A stretch of 64,000 nucleotides of DNA from an uncultured Eudoraea sp. (GCF_947260015.1 NZ_CAMYOM010000005.1:1-64000); one strand, 5' to 3'. Positions 36,340-45,962 are shown, numbered from the stretch's first letter. Made by a program: numbers and translations. The notes: generated by a model not told the origin, from the sequence alone.

Positions 36340-37338
36340 CGTCAGTACCGGGTAGTGATCAGATAGTTTTAAGTCAAAGTTTTGATGTGTCATTACTTGC
36401 ATGGTCTTATCCGCTAAAATAAAGTCGATGCGAAATGGAACAACTTTTAAATCAAAAGTTTTTCCAAAACCAATTCCTTTCTCGTCAAATGTATCTTGCA
36501 TTTCACCCTTGGCAATACGATACACATTTGAAAATGGTGTATTGTTAAAATCCGCACATACTATAGTGCTGAACGGAGATTCTTTCCTGTGCCTATCAAA
36601 TATTTGCGCCTGTTCTTCTTGTTTAATAAAAGTTTTTTCCATTTTACTATAAGCCCTAATCCCGCGTGCAACACTCTTTACCCTCCCTGGTATAATTTTA
36701 AATGATTGAAGATGAAGGTTATATATCCTAATAGTGTCCCCTTTATATTTAATATCTGCATAAATAGCATTGTTGGCAGTATCCGGAAATTCGAGAGAAC
36801 CATTACCGACTATTGGGTATTTTGAAAAAATAGCCTGAATACTTTTCTGGGAGGTATATGGAGTTATGTATTTAAATGGATAATTTTTTAACTGTCCCAG
36901 TCCTATTCTGCTAGATTCCTGAAAACAGATTATATCAGGATCTTGTTCCGTGATAAAATTGACAATTTTATGCCCTGTTAATTCACTATTTTTCCTGCCT
37001 GCAAATCCAAAATCCCTGGAATTATAAGTCATAATACTCAGGTCTTTATCTTCAGGATATACATTGGAAGAACCAAATCTATAAAAAGAGCCAAAAGTCA
37101 AAAAGGAAATGAGAATAGCTGAAAATGACACTATAAATATCTTTTTTTTTCTAAAGCTCCAATAAAAAACAAATGGAATATTTATGATAAAAGTTATTGG
37201 AAAGAACAAACTCAAAAAAGCTAAAGGGAGAAATGTCTTTACAGAAATATATGGTGCCAGACATGACAATAAAAGGATTACCGCCACTATCAAGTTTAAA
37301 AAATAAACTATCTTATCAAAAAGGGATAATTCTCTCAC
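36325..37338 (-). CDS. membrane-anchored endonuclease/exonuclease/phosphatase-fold protein
   Basis: This 337-residue protein starts at GTG 37338, 3 nt after the upstream rhomboid stop. Three N-terminal membrane helices (about 10-95) precede an EEP-fold catalytic domain: MTYNSRDFG, DIICFQESS, YNLHLQSF, CADFNNTPFS, RIDFILAD and a final SDHYPVL. These match the Asn, Glu, His and Asp/His active-site motifs. Substrate could be a nucleic acid, phosphodiester or lipid phosphate. Gene order with two rhomboids and mutL is common in flavobacteria. Confidence 0.9.
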   Translation of the reverse strand: MRELSLFDKIVYFLNLIVAVILLLSCLAPYISVKTFLPLAFLSLFFPITFIINIPFVFYWSFRKKKIFIVSFSAILISFLTFGSFYRFGSSNVYPEDKDLSIMTYNSRDFGFAGRKNSELTGHKIVNFITEQDPDIICFQESSRIGLGQLKNYPFKYITPYTSQKSIQAIFSKYPIVGNGSLEFPDTANNAIYADIKYKGDTIRIYNLHLQSFKIIPGRVKSVARGIRAYSKMEKTFIKQEEQAQIFDRHRKESPFSTIVCADFNNTPFSNVYRIAKGEMQDTFDEKGIGFGKTFDLKVVPFRIDFILADKTMQVMTHQNFDLKLSDHYPVLTSIRL

Positions 37339-37341
37339 AGA

Positions 37342-38217
37342 TTAGTCCTCTTTACCCGCCTTAAATAAGAAATCCTTTTCTGATTTGGAGAGACTTTCAT
37401 AACCCGATTTACTTATTTTATCAAGGATGGTATCAATCTTGCGTTGTTTACTTTCCCTGTCGTAATTTACATTTGAAACGCTATTTCCTTTTGCTCGGCG
37501 GTAGACGGTTTTTAAAGGCGCTTTTTTCTCTTTCTTCCTAAAAAGACCTCCAAGACTTTCCAACATTTTGGTAAATCCTTCTCCAATATCCCTGCCTTTT
37601 AGAAGTTGCCTGGCATACACATACCCGAGTAAAGCTCCTCCTAAATGGGCAAGATGCCCACCTGCATTTCCGCCGGATGGTATCTGAATTAAATCTACCA
37701 ACACAAAGAAAGCTCCAATATACCACAACTTTACATTGAAAATAAATAGCCGTACCTCCTGGTTAGGAATATAGGTACATACAAAAATTAAAACAGCAGT
37801 CACACCAGCAGACGCACCAATAAGGGCGGCGTTGGTGGCTAAAAGAGCAGGAAATACATTATAGCTTAATAAAAAGATTAATCCTCCCAATATGACCCCC
37901 AAAAAATAAACGCTCATGAACTTTTTAGGCCCAAAAAGATTGAGGAATATCCTTCCCGAGAAATAAAGCATTATCATATTCCAAAATAAGTGCCAGATAC
38001 CCCCGTGGAAAAAGGAATAAGTTACCAGTGACCAAGGTTGAGAAATAAAGTCGATAAAATCTTTAGGTAATTCAAACCAGCGGATCAATGAATTGGAAGG
38101 CATGCCCATTAAAAAAGTAAACAATCCGTTTATAATAAAAACAAATACGTTTACTGCAATTAATTTTTCTGCTACGTTTAGTCGCGCAAATTGATATTTC
38201 AAATTTCCCGTATCCAT
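37342..38217 (-). CDS. rhomboid-family intramembrane serine protease (second of a pair)
   Basis: The 291-residue protein has six membrane segments. It has the HxxxN-type loop GIWHLFWNMIMLYFSG, the catalytic serine in GASAGVTAVL, and the catalytic His in GGHLAHLGGALLGY. A charged 90-residue cytoplasmic tail follows (KKEKKAPLKTVYRRAKG and DKISKSGYESLSKSEKDFLF), the sequence type seen in bacterial rhomboids of this clade. It lies 1 nt after the other rhomboid gene. Substrates are unknown. Confidence 0.92.
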   Translation of the reverse strand: MDTGNLKYQFARLNVAEKLIAVNVFVFIINGLFTFLMGMPSNSLIRWFELPKDFIDFISQPWSLVTYSFFHGGIWHLFWNMIMLYFSGRIFLNLFGPKKFMSVYFLGVILGGLIFLLSYNVFPALLATNAALIGASAGVTAVLIFVCTYIPNQEVRLFIFNVKLWYIGAFFVLVDLIQIPSGGNAGGHLAHLGGALLGYVYARQLLKGRDIGEGFTKMLESLGGLFRKKEKKAPLKTVYRRAKGNSVSNVNYDRESKQRKIDTILDKISKSGYESLSKSEKDFLFKAGKED

Positions 38218-38218
38218 C

Positions 38219-38962
38219 TCAATTCCATCGATTTTTATTAAACTGGTTTTTTTTCCAGTACCACATCATAAGAAATCCAAATAGGGCACCACCTACATGA
38301 GCAAAATGTGCAATCCCATTACCAAATATGGAGTAACCAGTAACTCCTGAAAACAAATCGAGACCTATTAAAACAGGAATGAAAAATTTTGCCTTAATAG
38401 GTATTGGCAGGAAGATAAGGAATAATTCACTATTAGGATAAGACATCCCAAAGGCTACCAGTATCCCATATATAGCACCCGAAGCACCAACGGCAGGTGT
38501 GTTATAAGCACCTAAAAAATTATCTATGACACTCTTTGGAGCATAATTGTACCAGTCCGGACTATATTGTCCCCCCGCAATAATTTCCATAATCTGGCTT
38601 TTGGCTATTCCTGAATTCACAAGGACCTCAATCCCCTGATTGAAATAATAATAATTTACGCCCGAATGTATAAGTGCTGCCCCAATTCCAGCTGAGAAAT
38701 AGAAAAACAAAAACTTATTCCGACCCCACATTCGCTCCAAAGGCGTACCAAAGGCCCAGAGCGCATACATATTAAATAAAATATGCATAAATCCGCCATG
38801 CATAAACATATGGGACAAAATCTGCCAAATTCCAAAATTCTCATTCTCCGGAAACCACAATGAAAACCATTGATACATCTGATCTCCAAATAGATTGGTC
38901 GCCACAAAGAACAACACATTAACAATTAGCAGATGCTTAATGGCATCGGTAAGTTTTCCCAT
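38219..38962 (-). CDS. rhomboid-family intramembrane serine protease (first of a pair)
   Basis: The 247-residue protein has the rhomboid core: MFMHGGFMHILFNMYALWAFG, with the catalytic serine in GASGAIYGILVAFG and the His in AHFAHVGGALFGF. An approximately 45-residue insertion between helices holds NSGIAKSQIMEIIAGGQYSPDWY. It has no long tail, unlike its neighbour, so the two proteases probably differ in regulation or substrate. It begins next to the mutL stop. Confidence 0.92.
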   Translation of the reverse strand: MGKLTDAIKHLLIVNVLFFVATNLFGDQMYQWFSLWFPENENFGIWQILSHMFMHGGFMHILFNMYALWAFGTPLERMWGRNKFLFFYFSAGIGAALIHSGVNYYYFNQGIEVLVNSGIAKSQIMEIIAGGQYSPDWYNYAPKSVIDNFLGAYNTPAVGASGAIYGILVAFGMSYPNSELFLIFLPIPIKAKFFIPVLIGLDLFSGVTGYSIFGNGIAHFAHVGGALFGFLMMWYWKKNQFNKNRWN

Positions 38963-40813
38963 CTATATAAATTTATTATCGATATCACGCTCGGTTATTG
39001 TAACGTAAATTAATTTGTTAAACGGACTTCGGTTAGTTTCCTTACATGCAAACAATGCATTTACTAAAGCCTGTTGTGACTCATTATCCAATATTTCTCC
39101 CGTTTTTACAGCCAAAGACTTACAAAGTGCTTTTGATAATACCTCAGACTGAGTAAATCCATTCCCATTTATCTCCATTTGATAATCAGAAATTAATTGA
39201 TCCAGGATAATACCTATTTCACTCTCATTAATAAGCTGGGGAATTCCGGTTATTTGGAGTTCATCCTGTTTAAAAGCACCGAACGCAAAACCCAGTGATG
39301 TCAAACTACCTTTAATTTCTTTAAGAACAGCTAATTCAGTCTTTGAAAAAATTAGTGAGATAGGAAAAAGCAATTGTTGGCTTAAAGTTTCTTTTACCGT
39401 AATACTCTTAAGAAATTTTTCATATAGCACTCGTTGATGTGCACGTCCCTGGTCAATAATAAGCATCCCGGATTTTATGGTCGTTACAATATATTTTCTT
39501 CTGAGCTGAAATGTGGTTGCCCCTATTCCATCTAATTCCTGCTGTTCCTTAAAAATAGAACCTGTAATAGTGTCAGATTCAAAATGTACTGTACTAAAAC
39601 CCTCACCCCTGCCAACTTTTGACTCCAAACCTACATACATACTTTCCCAATCCCCAGAAGACTGCCTTGTAAAAGACTTTTTATTACTATTTCCAAATCC
39701 GCTTTCCTTAAATGGATTATAATCAGGATCAATAGTAATTCCAGGCTGCTGTGCCTGTTTATTTAATAAAACATATGGTGTGTCTAAATTCTGATCTTTG
39801 TCAAAATCTAAAACCGGACTTACATTAAACTGACCTAAGCTATGTTTTATTGTTGATTTTAGTATAGCATATAAGGTATGTTCATCATCAAACTTAATTT
39901 CTGTCTTAGTAGGATGTATATTTATATCTATTGATGATGGATCTACCTCAAGATATAAAAAGTAGCCCGGACTTGTATCTGGTCTTAACAGCCCTTCAAA
40001 AGAAGCCATAACCGCATGATGGAGATACGGGCTTTTTATAAAGCGATTATTCACAAAGAAAAACTGTTCTCCCCTACTTTTTTTAGCGTATTCCGGTTTA
40101 CAAATAAAACCTGATATCTTAACCACCCGGGTTTCTTCCTCTACAGGCACTAATTTTTCTTTTGTTTTAATTCCGAATATATGTACAACTCGTTTTTTTA
40201 AATTGGTTGAAGGCAAGTTGAATAGCTCACTGTTATTGTTATAAAAATAAAAATGCACCGATGAATGTGCAAGAGCTACCCGGTGAAATTCATCAGTTAT
40301 GTGACGTAATTCTACCTGGTTAGACTTTAAGAATTTTCTCCTTGCCGGGATATTAAAAAAGAGATTCTTTACTGATACAGATGTTCCTTTTGGTGTTACG
40401 GTTACTTCTTGCGATAATACCTTACTCCCTTCAATTTTAAGAAGCGTGCCCACTTCATCTTCTGCCGGACGGGTATTCATTTCAACATGCGATATAGCAG
40501 CAATAGAGGCCAGAGCTTCTCCACGAAATCCTTTGGTGTCCAGGTGAAATAAATCCTCAGCACAATTGATTTTGGAAGTTGCGTGCCTTTCAAAACTCAA
40601 TCTGGCATCCGTTACACTCATGCCCAATCCGTCATCGACAATCTGGATCAAAGTCTTCCCTCCGTCTTTTACAATTAATTTTATGGTAGTAGCTCCTGCA
40701 TCAATGGCGTTTTCCAGCAACTCTTTTACCACAGAAGCCGGGCGTTGAACTACTTCACCCGCGGCAATCTGATTGGCCACGTGGTCCGGCAAAAGTTGTA
40801 TAATATCTGCCAT
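38963..40813 (-). CDS. mutL: DNA mismatch repair protein MutL with degenerate endonuclease motifs
   Basis: The protein has 616 residues. The N-terminal GHKL ATPase is complete: VANQIAAGEVVQRPASVVKELLENA, split as IAAGEVVQRP and KELLENAIDAG, DDGLGM, and GFRGEALASIAAI. The C-terminal dimerisation domain is present. The endonuclease motif DQHA-x2-E-x4-E reads DQGRAHQRVLYE, and the CPHGRP region reads CKETNRSPF, so metal-binding residues are missing. The protein is therefore likely a matchmaker without nicking activity, or relies on another nuclease. It is preceded by a small membrane protein gene and followed by rhomboids on the same strand. Confidence 0.95.
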   Translation of the reverse strand: MADIIQLLPDHVANQIAAGEVVQRPASVVKELLENAIDAGATTIKLIVKDGGKTLIQIVDDGLGMSVTDARLSFERHATSKINCAEDLFHLDTKGFRGEALASIAAISHVEMNTRPAEDEVGTLLKIEGSKVLSQEVTVTPKGTSVSVKNLFFNIPARRKFLKSNQVELRHITDEFHRVALAHSSVHFYFYNNNSELFNLPSTNLKKRVVHIFGIKTKEKLVPVEEETRVVKISGFICKPEYAKKSRGEQFFFVNNRFIKSPYLHHAVMASFEGLLRPDTSPGYFLYLEVDPSSIDINIHPTKTEIKFDDEHTLYAILKSTIKHSLGQFNVSPVLDFDKDQNLDTPYVLLNKQAQQPGITIDPDYNPFKESGFGNSNKKSFTRQSSGDWESMYVGLESKVGRGEGFSTVHFESDTITGSIFKEQQELDGIGATTFQLRRKYIVTTIKSGMLIIDQGRAHQRVLYEKFLKSITVKETLSQQLLFPISLIFSKTELAVLKEIKGSLTSLGFAFGAFKQDELQITGIPQLINESEIGIILDQLISDYQMEINGNGFTQSEVLSKALCKSLAVKTGEILDNESQQALVNALFACKETNRSPFNKLIYVTITERDIDNKFI

Positions 40814-41103
40814 TAGTTTGAATAGAAGATTGATAAATCAAAATCGATAATATACAGGAATATTAGGATAAGGATAGCGATTATAATTAGCATTCTTAAT
40901 TTTAAGTTTCGATCGCCAGATTTCCTGATATCACCCATTGCATTGCTAAACTTTCCCTTTAAACCTCTAGGCGCATCTATGGTAGTGCGATATTTATCAA
41001 GTTTTGGCTGCATTTTAAATGGGCTACCCTCACCCTTGTCGTCATAATAACGGGGTGTATAATTGTATTTTCTATTCTTACGAAGTTTTGAAAATTTTCC
41101 CAT
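40813..41103 (-). CDS. small single-pass membrane protein, unknown function
   Basis: I start at ATG 41103 (MGKFSKLRKNRKYNYTPRYYD), because a -7 promoter element lies at 41116-41123, inside the longer 41118 version. The 96-residue protein has a basic, Tyr- and Lys-rich N-terminal half and one membrane helix near the C-terminus (MLIIIAILILIFLYIIDF). Similar flavobacterial proteins are, to my knowledge, sometimes labelled riboflavin synthase subunit beta, but nothing here resembles that enzyme, and the true lumazine synthase is encoded next door. Its stop overlaps the mutL ATG by 1 nt. Confidence 0.8.
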   Translation of the reverse strand: MGKFSKLRKNRKYNYTPRYYDDKGEGSPFKMQPKLDKYRTTIDAPRGLKGKFSNAMGDIRKSGDRNLKLRMLIIIAILILIFLYIIDFDLSIFYSN

Positions 41104-41115
41104 ATACCTATGGTT

Positions 41116-41123
41116 CAAAGTTA
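41116..41123 (-). promoter_or_regulatory. -7 promoter element for the small membrane protein-mutL operon
   Basis: TAACTTTG on the minus strand matches TAnnTTTG and ends 12 nt before ATG 41103, supporting that start. Confidence 0.55.
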
Positions 41124-41266
41124 CTTAAAATCAAAAAAAATGAAGAGATAACCTTCCCAAAAATTGTTAACAGTTTACGGCATGCGCATTATTAAGATCA
41201 CTTTTTACAATATAATCCAATTGTACCTAAATGTGAATAATAGGAAAAGGTATCAGCAGTAATTAG

Positions 41267-41743
41267 TTAAAGTAGTGCCATTTTAATTGCGGCAATTGCA
41301 GCTTCTGTTCCTTTATTTCCATACTTACCACCACTTCTGTCTTTTGCCTGTTGAAGATTATCATCAGTTAATACGCAAAAAATCACGGGGGTGTCGGTAC
41401 TTACATTCAGGTCTTTTATTCCCTGGGCGGTGGCACTGCAAACAAAATCAAAGTGTTTGGTTTCACCGCGTATTACACTGCCTATTGCAATAACGGCATC
41501 CGGATTATTTTGCTGTATCATTTTTTTACATCCAAATATCAACTCAAAACTACCCGGAACATTCCATCTTAAAATGTTTCCTTGTTTTACACCGCAATCC
41601 AATAATGCGGTTTCAGCACCTTTAAAAAGGTCTTCCGTAATTTTTGAATTCCATTCTGAAACAACAATCCCAAACCGAAGAGCCTTTGCGTTTGGGATTG
41701 TTTTCTTGTCATAAACTGACAAATTTTTGTTGGACGTAGCCAT
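41267..41743 (-). CDS. ribH: 6,7-dimethyl-8-ribityllumazine synthase
   Basis: The 158-residue protein shows the RibH motifs: RFGIVVSEWNSKI, VPGSFELIFGCKKM, AIGSVIRGETKHFDFVC and VIFCVLTDDNLQQAKDRSGGKYGNKGTEAA (the last split at DDNLQQAKDRSG). It condenses 5-amino-6-ribitylamino-uracil with dihydroxybutanone phosphate, the penultimate step of riboflavin synthesis. It starts directly after the stop of the upstream TPR gene, so the two are co-transcribed. Confidence 0.96.
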   Translation of the reverse strand: MATSNKNLSVYDKKTIPNAKALRFGIVVSEWNSKITEDLFKGAETALLDCGVKQGNILRWNVPGSFELIFGCKKMIQQNNPDAVIAIGSVIRGETKHFDFVCSATAQGIKDLNVSTDTPVIFCVLTDDNLQQAKDRSGGKYGNKGTEAAIAAIKMALL

Positions 41744-42511
41744 TTACTTTTTGCTTTTAGCCATTCCTATAAAGGCATCTATGGTATTAGCTTCTTCCGA
41801 ATTTGAAAATTCATCTTTAATTCTCTCGAAATACTGAAGTGCCTTATCATTCTGATTCAACTCTGAAGCAGTTACTCCGGCCTTATAAAGAAATCTTGGC
41901 GTGGTATAATCATTTATATTGTGCGTAAATGCCAACTCATAATACTCTAACGCATCTGCGGTTTGTCCTAATTGCAAAAAGGCATCTCCAATTCCCCCCT
42001 TCGCCAGGGCACCTAAGATGGCATCATCTGAAGAAAAGTTTTCCAAATGCCTGATAGCATCTTCGTATTGTTTCATGTTCAAATAAGCCATGCCCGCAGA
42101 ATAATTTGCCAGGTTGGCTGCTTTTGTCCCTTTATATTCGTCGATAATATCCAGAAAACCATATTTGCCTTCGGCTCCATTTAATGCTAAACCAAACAAT
42201 GAATCCTTTGCGGTTGTATTGTTTATAGCCTGATCAAAATATTGTTGTGGATAAAAAAGTTCATTGGCAGCATTTGCCTCTTTAGGTTTTTGAATAAACT
42301 GATTATAAGAAAGATAGCCCAACACAGCTATAGCAATCACACCTATCAGGCCAAGGATATAATTTTGATTTTTGGCCACCCATTGCTCAGATTTGGAAGC
42401 ACTTTCATCCAGGCTGCTAAAAACCTCAGCTGTCGCACTATGCTTAGAATCAAATTCTCTTTCTTCGGCTTTGTTTTTAGGCTTGTAACCCCTTTTCTTA
42501 TATGTTGCCAT
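41744..42511 (-). CDS. membrane-anchored tetratricopeptide-repeat protein
   Basis: I start at ATG 42511 ([13 protein letters not shown]); a longer 42559 version would run through the -7 element at 42532-42539. The 255-residue protein has a charged N-terminus, a membrane helix at about 55-75 ([19 protein letters not shown]) and three to four TPR-like repeats, such as [10 protein letters not shown] and [26 protein letters not shown]. The arrangement resembles YfgM-type periplasmic TPR proteins. A scaffold role at the membrane is likely but the partner is unknown. Confidence 0.85.
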   Translation of the reverse strand: MATYKKRGYKPKNKAEEREFDSKHSATAEVFSSLDESASKSEQWVAKNQNYILGLIGVIAIAVLGYLSYNQFIQKPKEANAANELFYPQQYFDQAINNTTAKDSLFGLALNGAEGKYGFLDIIDEYKGTKAANLANYSAGMAYLNMKQYEDAIRHLENFSSDDAILGALAKGGIGDAFLQLGQTADALEYYELAFTHNINDYTTPRFLYKAGVTASELNQNDKALQYFERIKDEFSNSEEANTIDAFIGMAKSKK

Positions 42512-42531
42512 CTTTATATTTATTGGTCGCG

Positions 42532-42539
42532 CAAAAATA
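42532..42539 (-). promoter_or_regulatory. -7 promoter element for the TPR-ribH operon
   Basis: TATTTTTG on the minus strand, 20 nt before ATG 42511. Confidence 0.6.
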
Positions 42540-42626
42540 AAGTTTTTATCTAAAACCAAAAGCCAAATTATTCGTTATTTTTCGATAATTTGCACCTTCC
42601 ATGTTTATTGCCAAATTATCTTCCCA

Positions 42627-43706
42627 ATGTTTCTGAAGAATTTATCACTGGTTAACTACAAAAATTTTGAGGCGCAACAATATGAATTCGATTCCAAAAC
42701 CAATTGTTTAGTTGGTGATAACGGTAAAGGAAAAACCAATGTTCTTGATGCTATTTACCACCTTGCATTTGGTAAAAGTTACTTTAATCCCCTGGCCAGT
42801 CAGAATATAAGGCACGGAGAGGAATTTTTTATCATTGAAGGTACTTTTAAACTCAAGGACAGGAACGAAAAGATTGTTTGCAGCCTTAAAAAAGGCATGA
42901 AAAAGATCATAAAACGAAATAATAAAGTTTATGATCGCTTATCTGATCATATTGGTCTATTACCTTTAGTTATTATTTCGCCTGCCGACAGAGATTTAAT
43001 TCTTGAGGGAAGTGATATTAGAAGAAAATTTGTGGACAGTGTTATATCACAGTCAGATAAGGAGTATCTGCAAACGCTTCTTAAATACAATAAAATAATT
43101 CAACAGCGTAATACCCTTCTGAAATATTTTGCGGCTAACCATTCTTTTGACATGGCAACGATTTCTGTTTATAACGAGCAGTTAAACGGCTATGGAACAA
43201 GCATTTTCCAAAAACGTGCGACTTTTATCGAAGATTTTATTCCTATTTTTAAAGAGCAATACCTGGCAATTTCCGGAGGACATGAATTGGTTAACGTACA
43301 TTATGATAGCAAATTATTCGAACAGGATTTTTTATCACTGCTTGAAAGCAATATTGAAAAAGACAGGGCATTGCAATACACCTCCACAGGAATACATAAG
43401 GATGATCTTCGCTTTGAAATTGAAGATCATCCTATAAAAAAATTTGGTAGTCAGGGACAGCAAAAATCATTTTTAATCGCTTTAAAGTTTGCTCAGTTTC
43501 ATTTTCTAAAGGCACATGCCGGAACTACCCCGATAATGCTATTGGATGATATCTTTGACAAATTGGATGAGAATAGAGTAAAACATATTATTACCTTAGT
43601 TGATAATGAAAATTTTGGACAAATATTTATTAGTGATACACATCCGGAGCGGACCGAAAATGTTGTGAAATCTATTCATCAATCATATAAAATTTTTAAC
43701 TTGTAG
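42627..43706 (+). CDS. recF: DNA replication and repair protein RecF
   Basis: The 359-residue SMC-like ATPase begins [12 protein letters not shown] and has the P-loop GDNGKGKTN (30-38), the signature region [18 protein letters not shown], and Walker B with [13 protein letters not shown]. RecF helps load RecA at gaps. It is followed 1 nt later by a lipoprotein gene and then DUF721, an arrangement common in Bacteroidetes. dnaA and dnaN are not next to it, unlike in Proteobacteria. Confidence 0.96.
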   Translation: MFLKNLSLVNYKNFEAQQYEFDSKTNCLVGDNGKGKTNVLDAIYHLAFGKSYFNPLASQNIRHGEEFFIIEGTFKLKDRNEKIVCSLKKGMKKIIKRNNKVYDRLSDHIGLLPLVIISPADRDLILEGSDIRRKFVDSVISQSDKEYLQTLLKYNKIIQQRNTLLKYFAANHSFDMATISVYNEQLNGYGTSIFQKRATFIEDFIPIFKEQYLAISGGHELVNVHYDSKLFEQDFLSLLESNIEKDRALQYTSTGIHKDDLRFEIEDHPIKKFGSQGQQKSFLIALKFAQFHFLKAHAGTTPIMLLDDIFDKLDENRVKHIITLVDNENFGQIFISDTHPERTENVVKSIHQSYKIFNL

Positions 43707-43707
43707 T

Positions 43708-44133
43708 ATGCGTAAGCTGGCTTCTTTACTACTGTTTTTATGCTTTCTGGCATGTTCTGAAAAAATATCCGTTTCAGATTTAAATCATATCAACGGATAT
43801 TGGGAAATTAAAGAAGTTAAATTTCCCGATGGAGAAAGCAAAGAATATGACGTAAATATGACTATTGATTATTTTGAATATAATAATATGAAAGGTTTTC
43901 GTAAGAAAGTACAACCCACATTTGATGGAACTTATATTACTTCCAATGATGCAACGTCATTCCAAATAAATGAAAGAGATGGTTTTTTTTGGATGAGTTA
44001 CCAGAATGACTTAAGTTCATGGGAAGAGCAAATAACTAAGATTACTACATCCAATATGGTTATTAAAAATAAAGAAGGCCTGTATTATCATTACAGACGA
44101 TTTCAGCCCATCAATGTTAATGTTAAAGAGTAA
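43708..44133 (+). CDS. small lipoprotein, lipocalin-like
   Basis: The 141-residue protein has a lipoprotein signal (LLLFLCFLAC, Cys16). The mature part is beta-rich with NGYWEIKEVKFPDG near its start, typical of small lipocalin-like (DUF4923/lipocalin_4-type) domains. It lies between recF and DUF721 and overlaps the latter by 1 nt. Function is unknown; the gene order is conserved in flavobacteria as far as I recall. Confidence 0.8.
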   Translation: MRKLASLLLFLCFLACSEKISVSDLNHINGYWEIKEVKFPDGESKEYDVNMTIDYFEYNNMKGFRKKVQPTFDGTYITSNDATSFQINERDGFFWMSYQNDLSSWEEQITKITTSNMVIKNKEGLYYHYRRFQPINVNVKE

Positions 44134-44426
44134 TGGCTAAAGAAAAAAACCTACATTCCCTGAGTGAAGCTTTGAATGCATTTATTAAAGAAAATAAGTT
44201 GCAGAAAGGTATAGATAAGGTTATGGTTAAGAAAGCCTGGGAGAAGATAATGGACAATGGAGTGAATAACTATACTACCGCAGTAGAGCTGCGCAATGAT
44301 ACGCTTTTTGTCTCACTTTCATCTTCTGTATTACGAGAAGAACTAAGTCATGGAAAATCCAAAATCATTGATATGATCAATGAAGAAATGAATAAGGACC
44401 TAGTCAAAAATATTGTATTAAGGTAA
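44133..44426 (+). CDS. DUF721 (DciA-like) domain protein
   Basis: The 97-residue protein matches DUF721: SLSEALNAFIKENKLQKGIDKVMVKKAWEKIM (split as SLSEALNAFIKEN and VMVKKAWEKIM), LFVSLSSSVLREEL and INEEMNKDLVKNIVLR. The DUF721/DciA group includes helicase-loading factors for DnaB in many bacteria. The presence next to recF would fit a DNA-replication role, but short Bacteroidetes members have not been shown to do this to my knowledge. Confidence 0.85.
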   Translation: MAKEKNLHSLSEALNAFIKENKLQKGIDKVMVKKAWEKIMDNGVNNYTTAVELRNDTLFVSLSSSVLREELSHGKSKIIDMINEEMNKDLVKNIVLR

Positions 44427-44465
44427 TTGGTAAGTTTTATTAATGGTTTTTTCGTACTATTCTCT

Positions 44466-44885
44466 TTAGTAAATTTCCCTGCCTGAAAAATGGAAACTTC
44501 CTTCTATAGCCGCATTTTCATCACTATCTGAACCGTGTATTGCATTCTCACCTATATCTTTAGCAAATAATTTTCGAATAGTTCCTTCAGCCGCTTCCGT
44601 AGGATTTGTAGCCCCTATTAATGCTCTAAAGTCATCTACCGCATTATCTTTCTCTAAAATAGCAGAAACAATAGGTCCTCTAGTCATAAACTGAATCAAC
44701 TCACCAAAAAAGGGTCGGTCACTGTGAATGGCATAAAACTGCTGGGCATCGCGCCTGCTCAATTGAGTATATTTCATAGCTATGATCTTGAAACCTGCAG
44801 ATGTAATTTTTTCTAAAATGGCTCCAATATGTCCATTTTCAACTGCATCTGGTTTAATCATTGTAAAAGTTCTGTTAGCCGTCAT
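44466..44885 (-). CDS. ndk: nucleoside-diphosphate kinase
   Basis: The 139-residue protein is a full [19 protein letters not shown], the catalytic histidine in NAIHGSDS (H117), [15 protein letters not shown] and [17 protein letters not shown]. It transfers the gamma-phosphate between nucleoside di- and triphosphates. It is monocistronic by spacing, with a -7 element at 44901-44908 on the minus strand 15 nt before the start. Confidence 0.97.
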   Translation of the reverse strand: MTANRTFTMIKPDAVENGHIGAILEKITSAGFKIIAMKYTQLSRRDAQQFYAIHSDRPFFGELIQFMTRGPIVSAILEKDNAVDDFRALIGATNPTEAAEGTIRKLFAKDIGENAIHGSDSDENAAIEGSFHFSGREIY

Positions 44886-44900
44886 TTATAAAATTTTGGG

Positions 44901-44908
44901 CAAAAATA
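44901..44908 (-). promoter_or_regulatory. -7 promoter element for ndk
   Basis: TATTTTTG on the minus strand, 15 nt before the ndk ATG. Confidence 0.6.
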
Positions 44909-44933
44909 CATTTTCTAGCAGCAAACTACAACA

Positions 44934-45962
44934 TTAATAATTCTGTCTTATCTCAAGAGGCACAATCCCTTCATCTTCAACGATTTGTAATTGAACTTCC
45001 TTTGTAATCAAATTCAACTTTACCAGTCCAAAACTCTCTTTAGCAATAACACTACCCAGTCGATACGGATTGGGTTCCCCGGAAAAATCTGAATAACTGT
45101 GCGTAAGTCCGCTACTGGTAAAATCTATCAATGGGTAGGAAAGTCCCGGAATATTAATTTTAGAAAACTCAGAAATATGGCGATCCCCTGAAAGAATAAT
45201 TACCCCTTTGGCCTTAGAATCAGCCAGTAATTGTTTAAATCTATCAACTTCATGGGGAAAATTTCCCCAACATTCAAAACCGTGCTCATTGGACAAGAAC
45301 TGAATACTACTTACAACCAGATTAAAATCGGCTTCCGTATTATTCAACTCATTGCTAAGCCAATTCCATTGTGTTTCTCCTAGTAGGGTGCCCTTACCAT
45401 ATTGGTTGGGCTTATAACGTTTCTCAGTGTCTATGTCCGGGGTTAATACTGTTCTAAAATATCGAGTATCTAGGACTATTATCTTTATTTTACCCAGACT
45501 TCCGCTATAGTTATAGGCAAAATATACACCCTCCTGACTTCGTCTCGGATGATTTGCCGGTACTTCCATAAAATCTAAAAAAGCCTGTTGGCTTTGTTTT
45601 TTAGAAACATATTCTGTGCCCCCATCATTTAATCCATAGTCATGATCGTCCCAGGTTCCTATTACCTGCGTACTTTTTTTTAATTTTTTATAGCCCGAAA
45701 CCTTATTTTGGGCACTATATAGTTGTCTTATTTCAGTTACATCTTCTGAGTCAGCGTAAATTATATCACCCCCCCAAATCCATAATAATGGATTAGCTTC
45801 TTTTATGTCATCCCACAAAAGATTTTCTAAGTTATGCTTATTACAAGAACCAAAAGCAATTGTAATTTCCGCATCCGGAACAGTTGTTTTAACCGATTTT
45901 TTTTGGGTGGCACAACCGTAGGCAAAAGCAAACACGATTACAACAACGAATGATTTATACAT
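44934..45962 (-). CDS. PhoD-like alkaline phosphatase/phosphodiesterase lipoprotein
   Basis: The 342-residue protein has a lipoprotein signal (AFAYGC, Cys17). Its catalytic domain shows the PhoD-like order: IAFGSCNKHN, IWGGDIIYADSED, IGTWDDHDYGLNDGG, IIVLDTRYFR, SIQFLSNEHG and ILSGDRHISEFSKI. These hold the metal-binding Asp, His and Cys/Asn residues. Substrate is probably phosphate monoesters or diesters outside the cytoplasmic membrane. A -7 element lies at 45983-45990. Confidence 0.9.
   Translation of the reverse strand: MYKSFVVVIVFAFAYGCATQKKSVKTTVPDAEITIAFGSCNKHNLENLLWDDIKEANPLLWIWGGDIIYADSEDVTEIRQLYSAQNKVSGYKKLKKSTQVIGTWDDHDYGLNDGGTEYVSKKQSQQAFLDFMEVPANHPRRSQEGVYFAYNYSGSLGKIKIIVLDTRYFRTVLTPDIDTEKRYKPNQYGKGTLLGETQWNWLSNELNNTEADFNLVVSSIQFLSNEHGFECWGNFPHEVDRFKQLLADSKAKGVIILSGDRHISEFSKINIPGLSYPLIDFTSSGLTHSYSDFSGEPNPYRLGSVIAKESFGLVKLNLITKEVQLQIVEDEGIVPLEIRQNY

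Noticed and set aside
42512-42559. Longer N-terminus of the TPR protein before ribH
   Set aside because: It runs through the minus-strand -7 element; MATYKKRG at 42511 is a better start.
30500-44430. Chromosomal replication origin near parAB and recF
   Set aside because: No dnaA, no dnaA-box cluster and no clear parS site were seen; parAB and recF are 11 kb apart, in a usual flavobacterial context.
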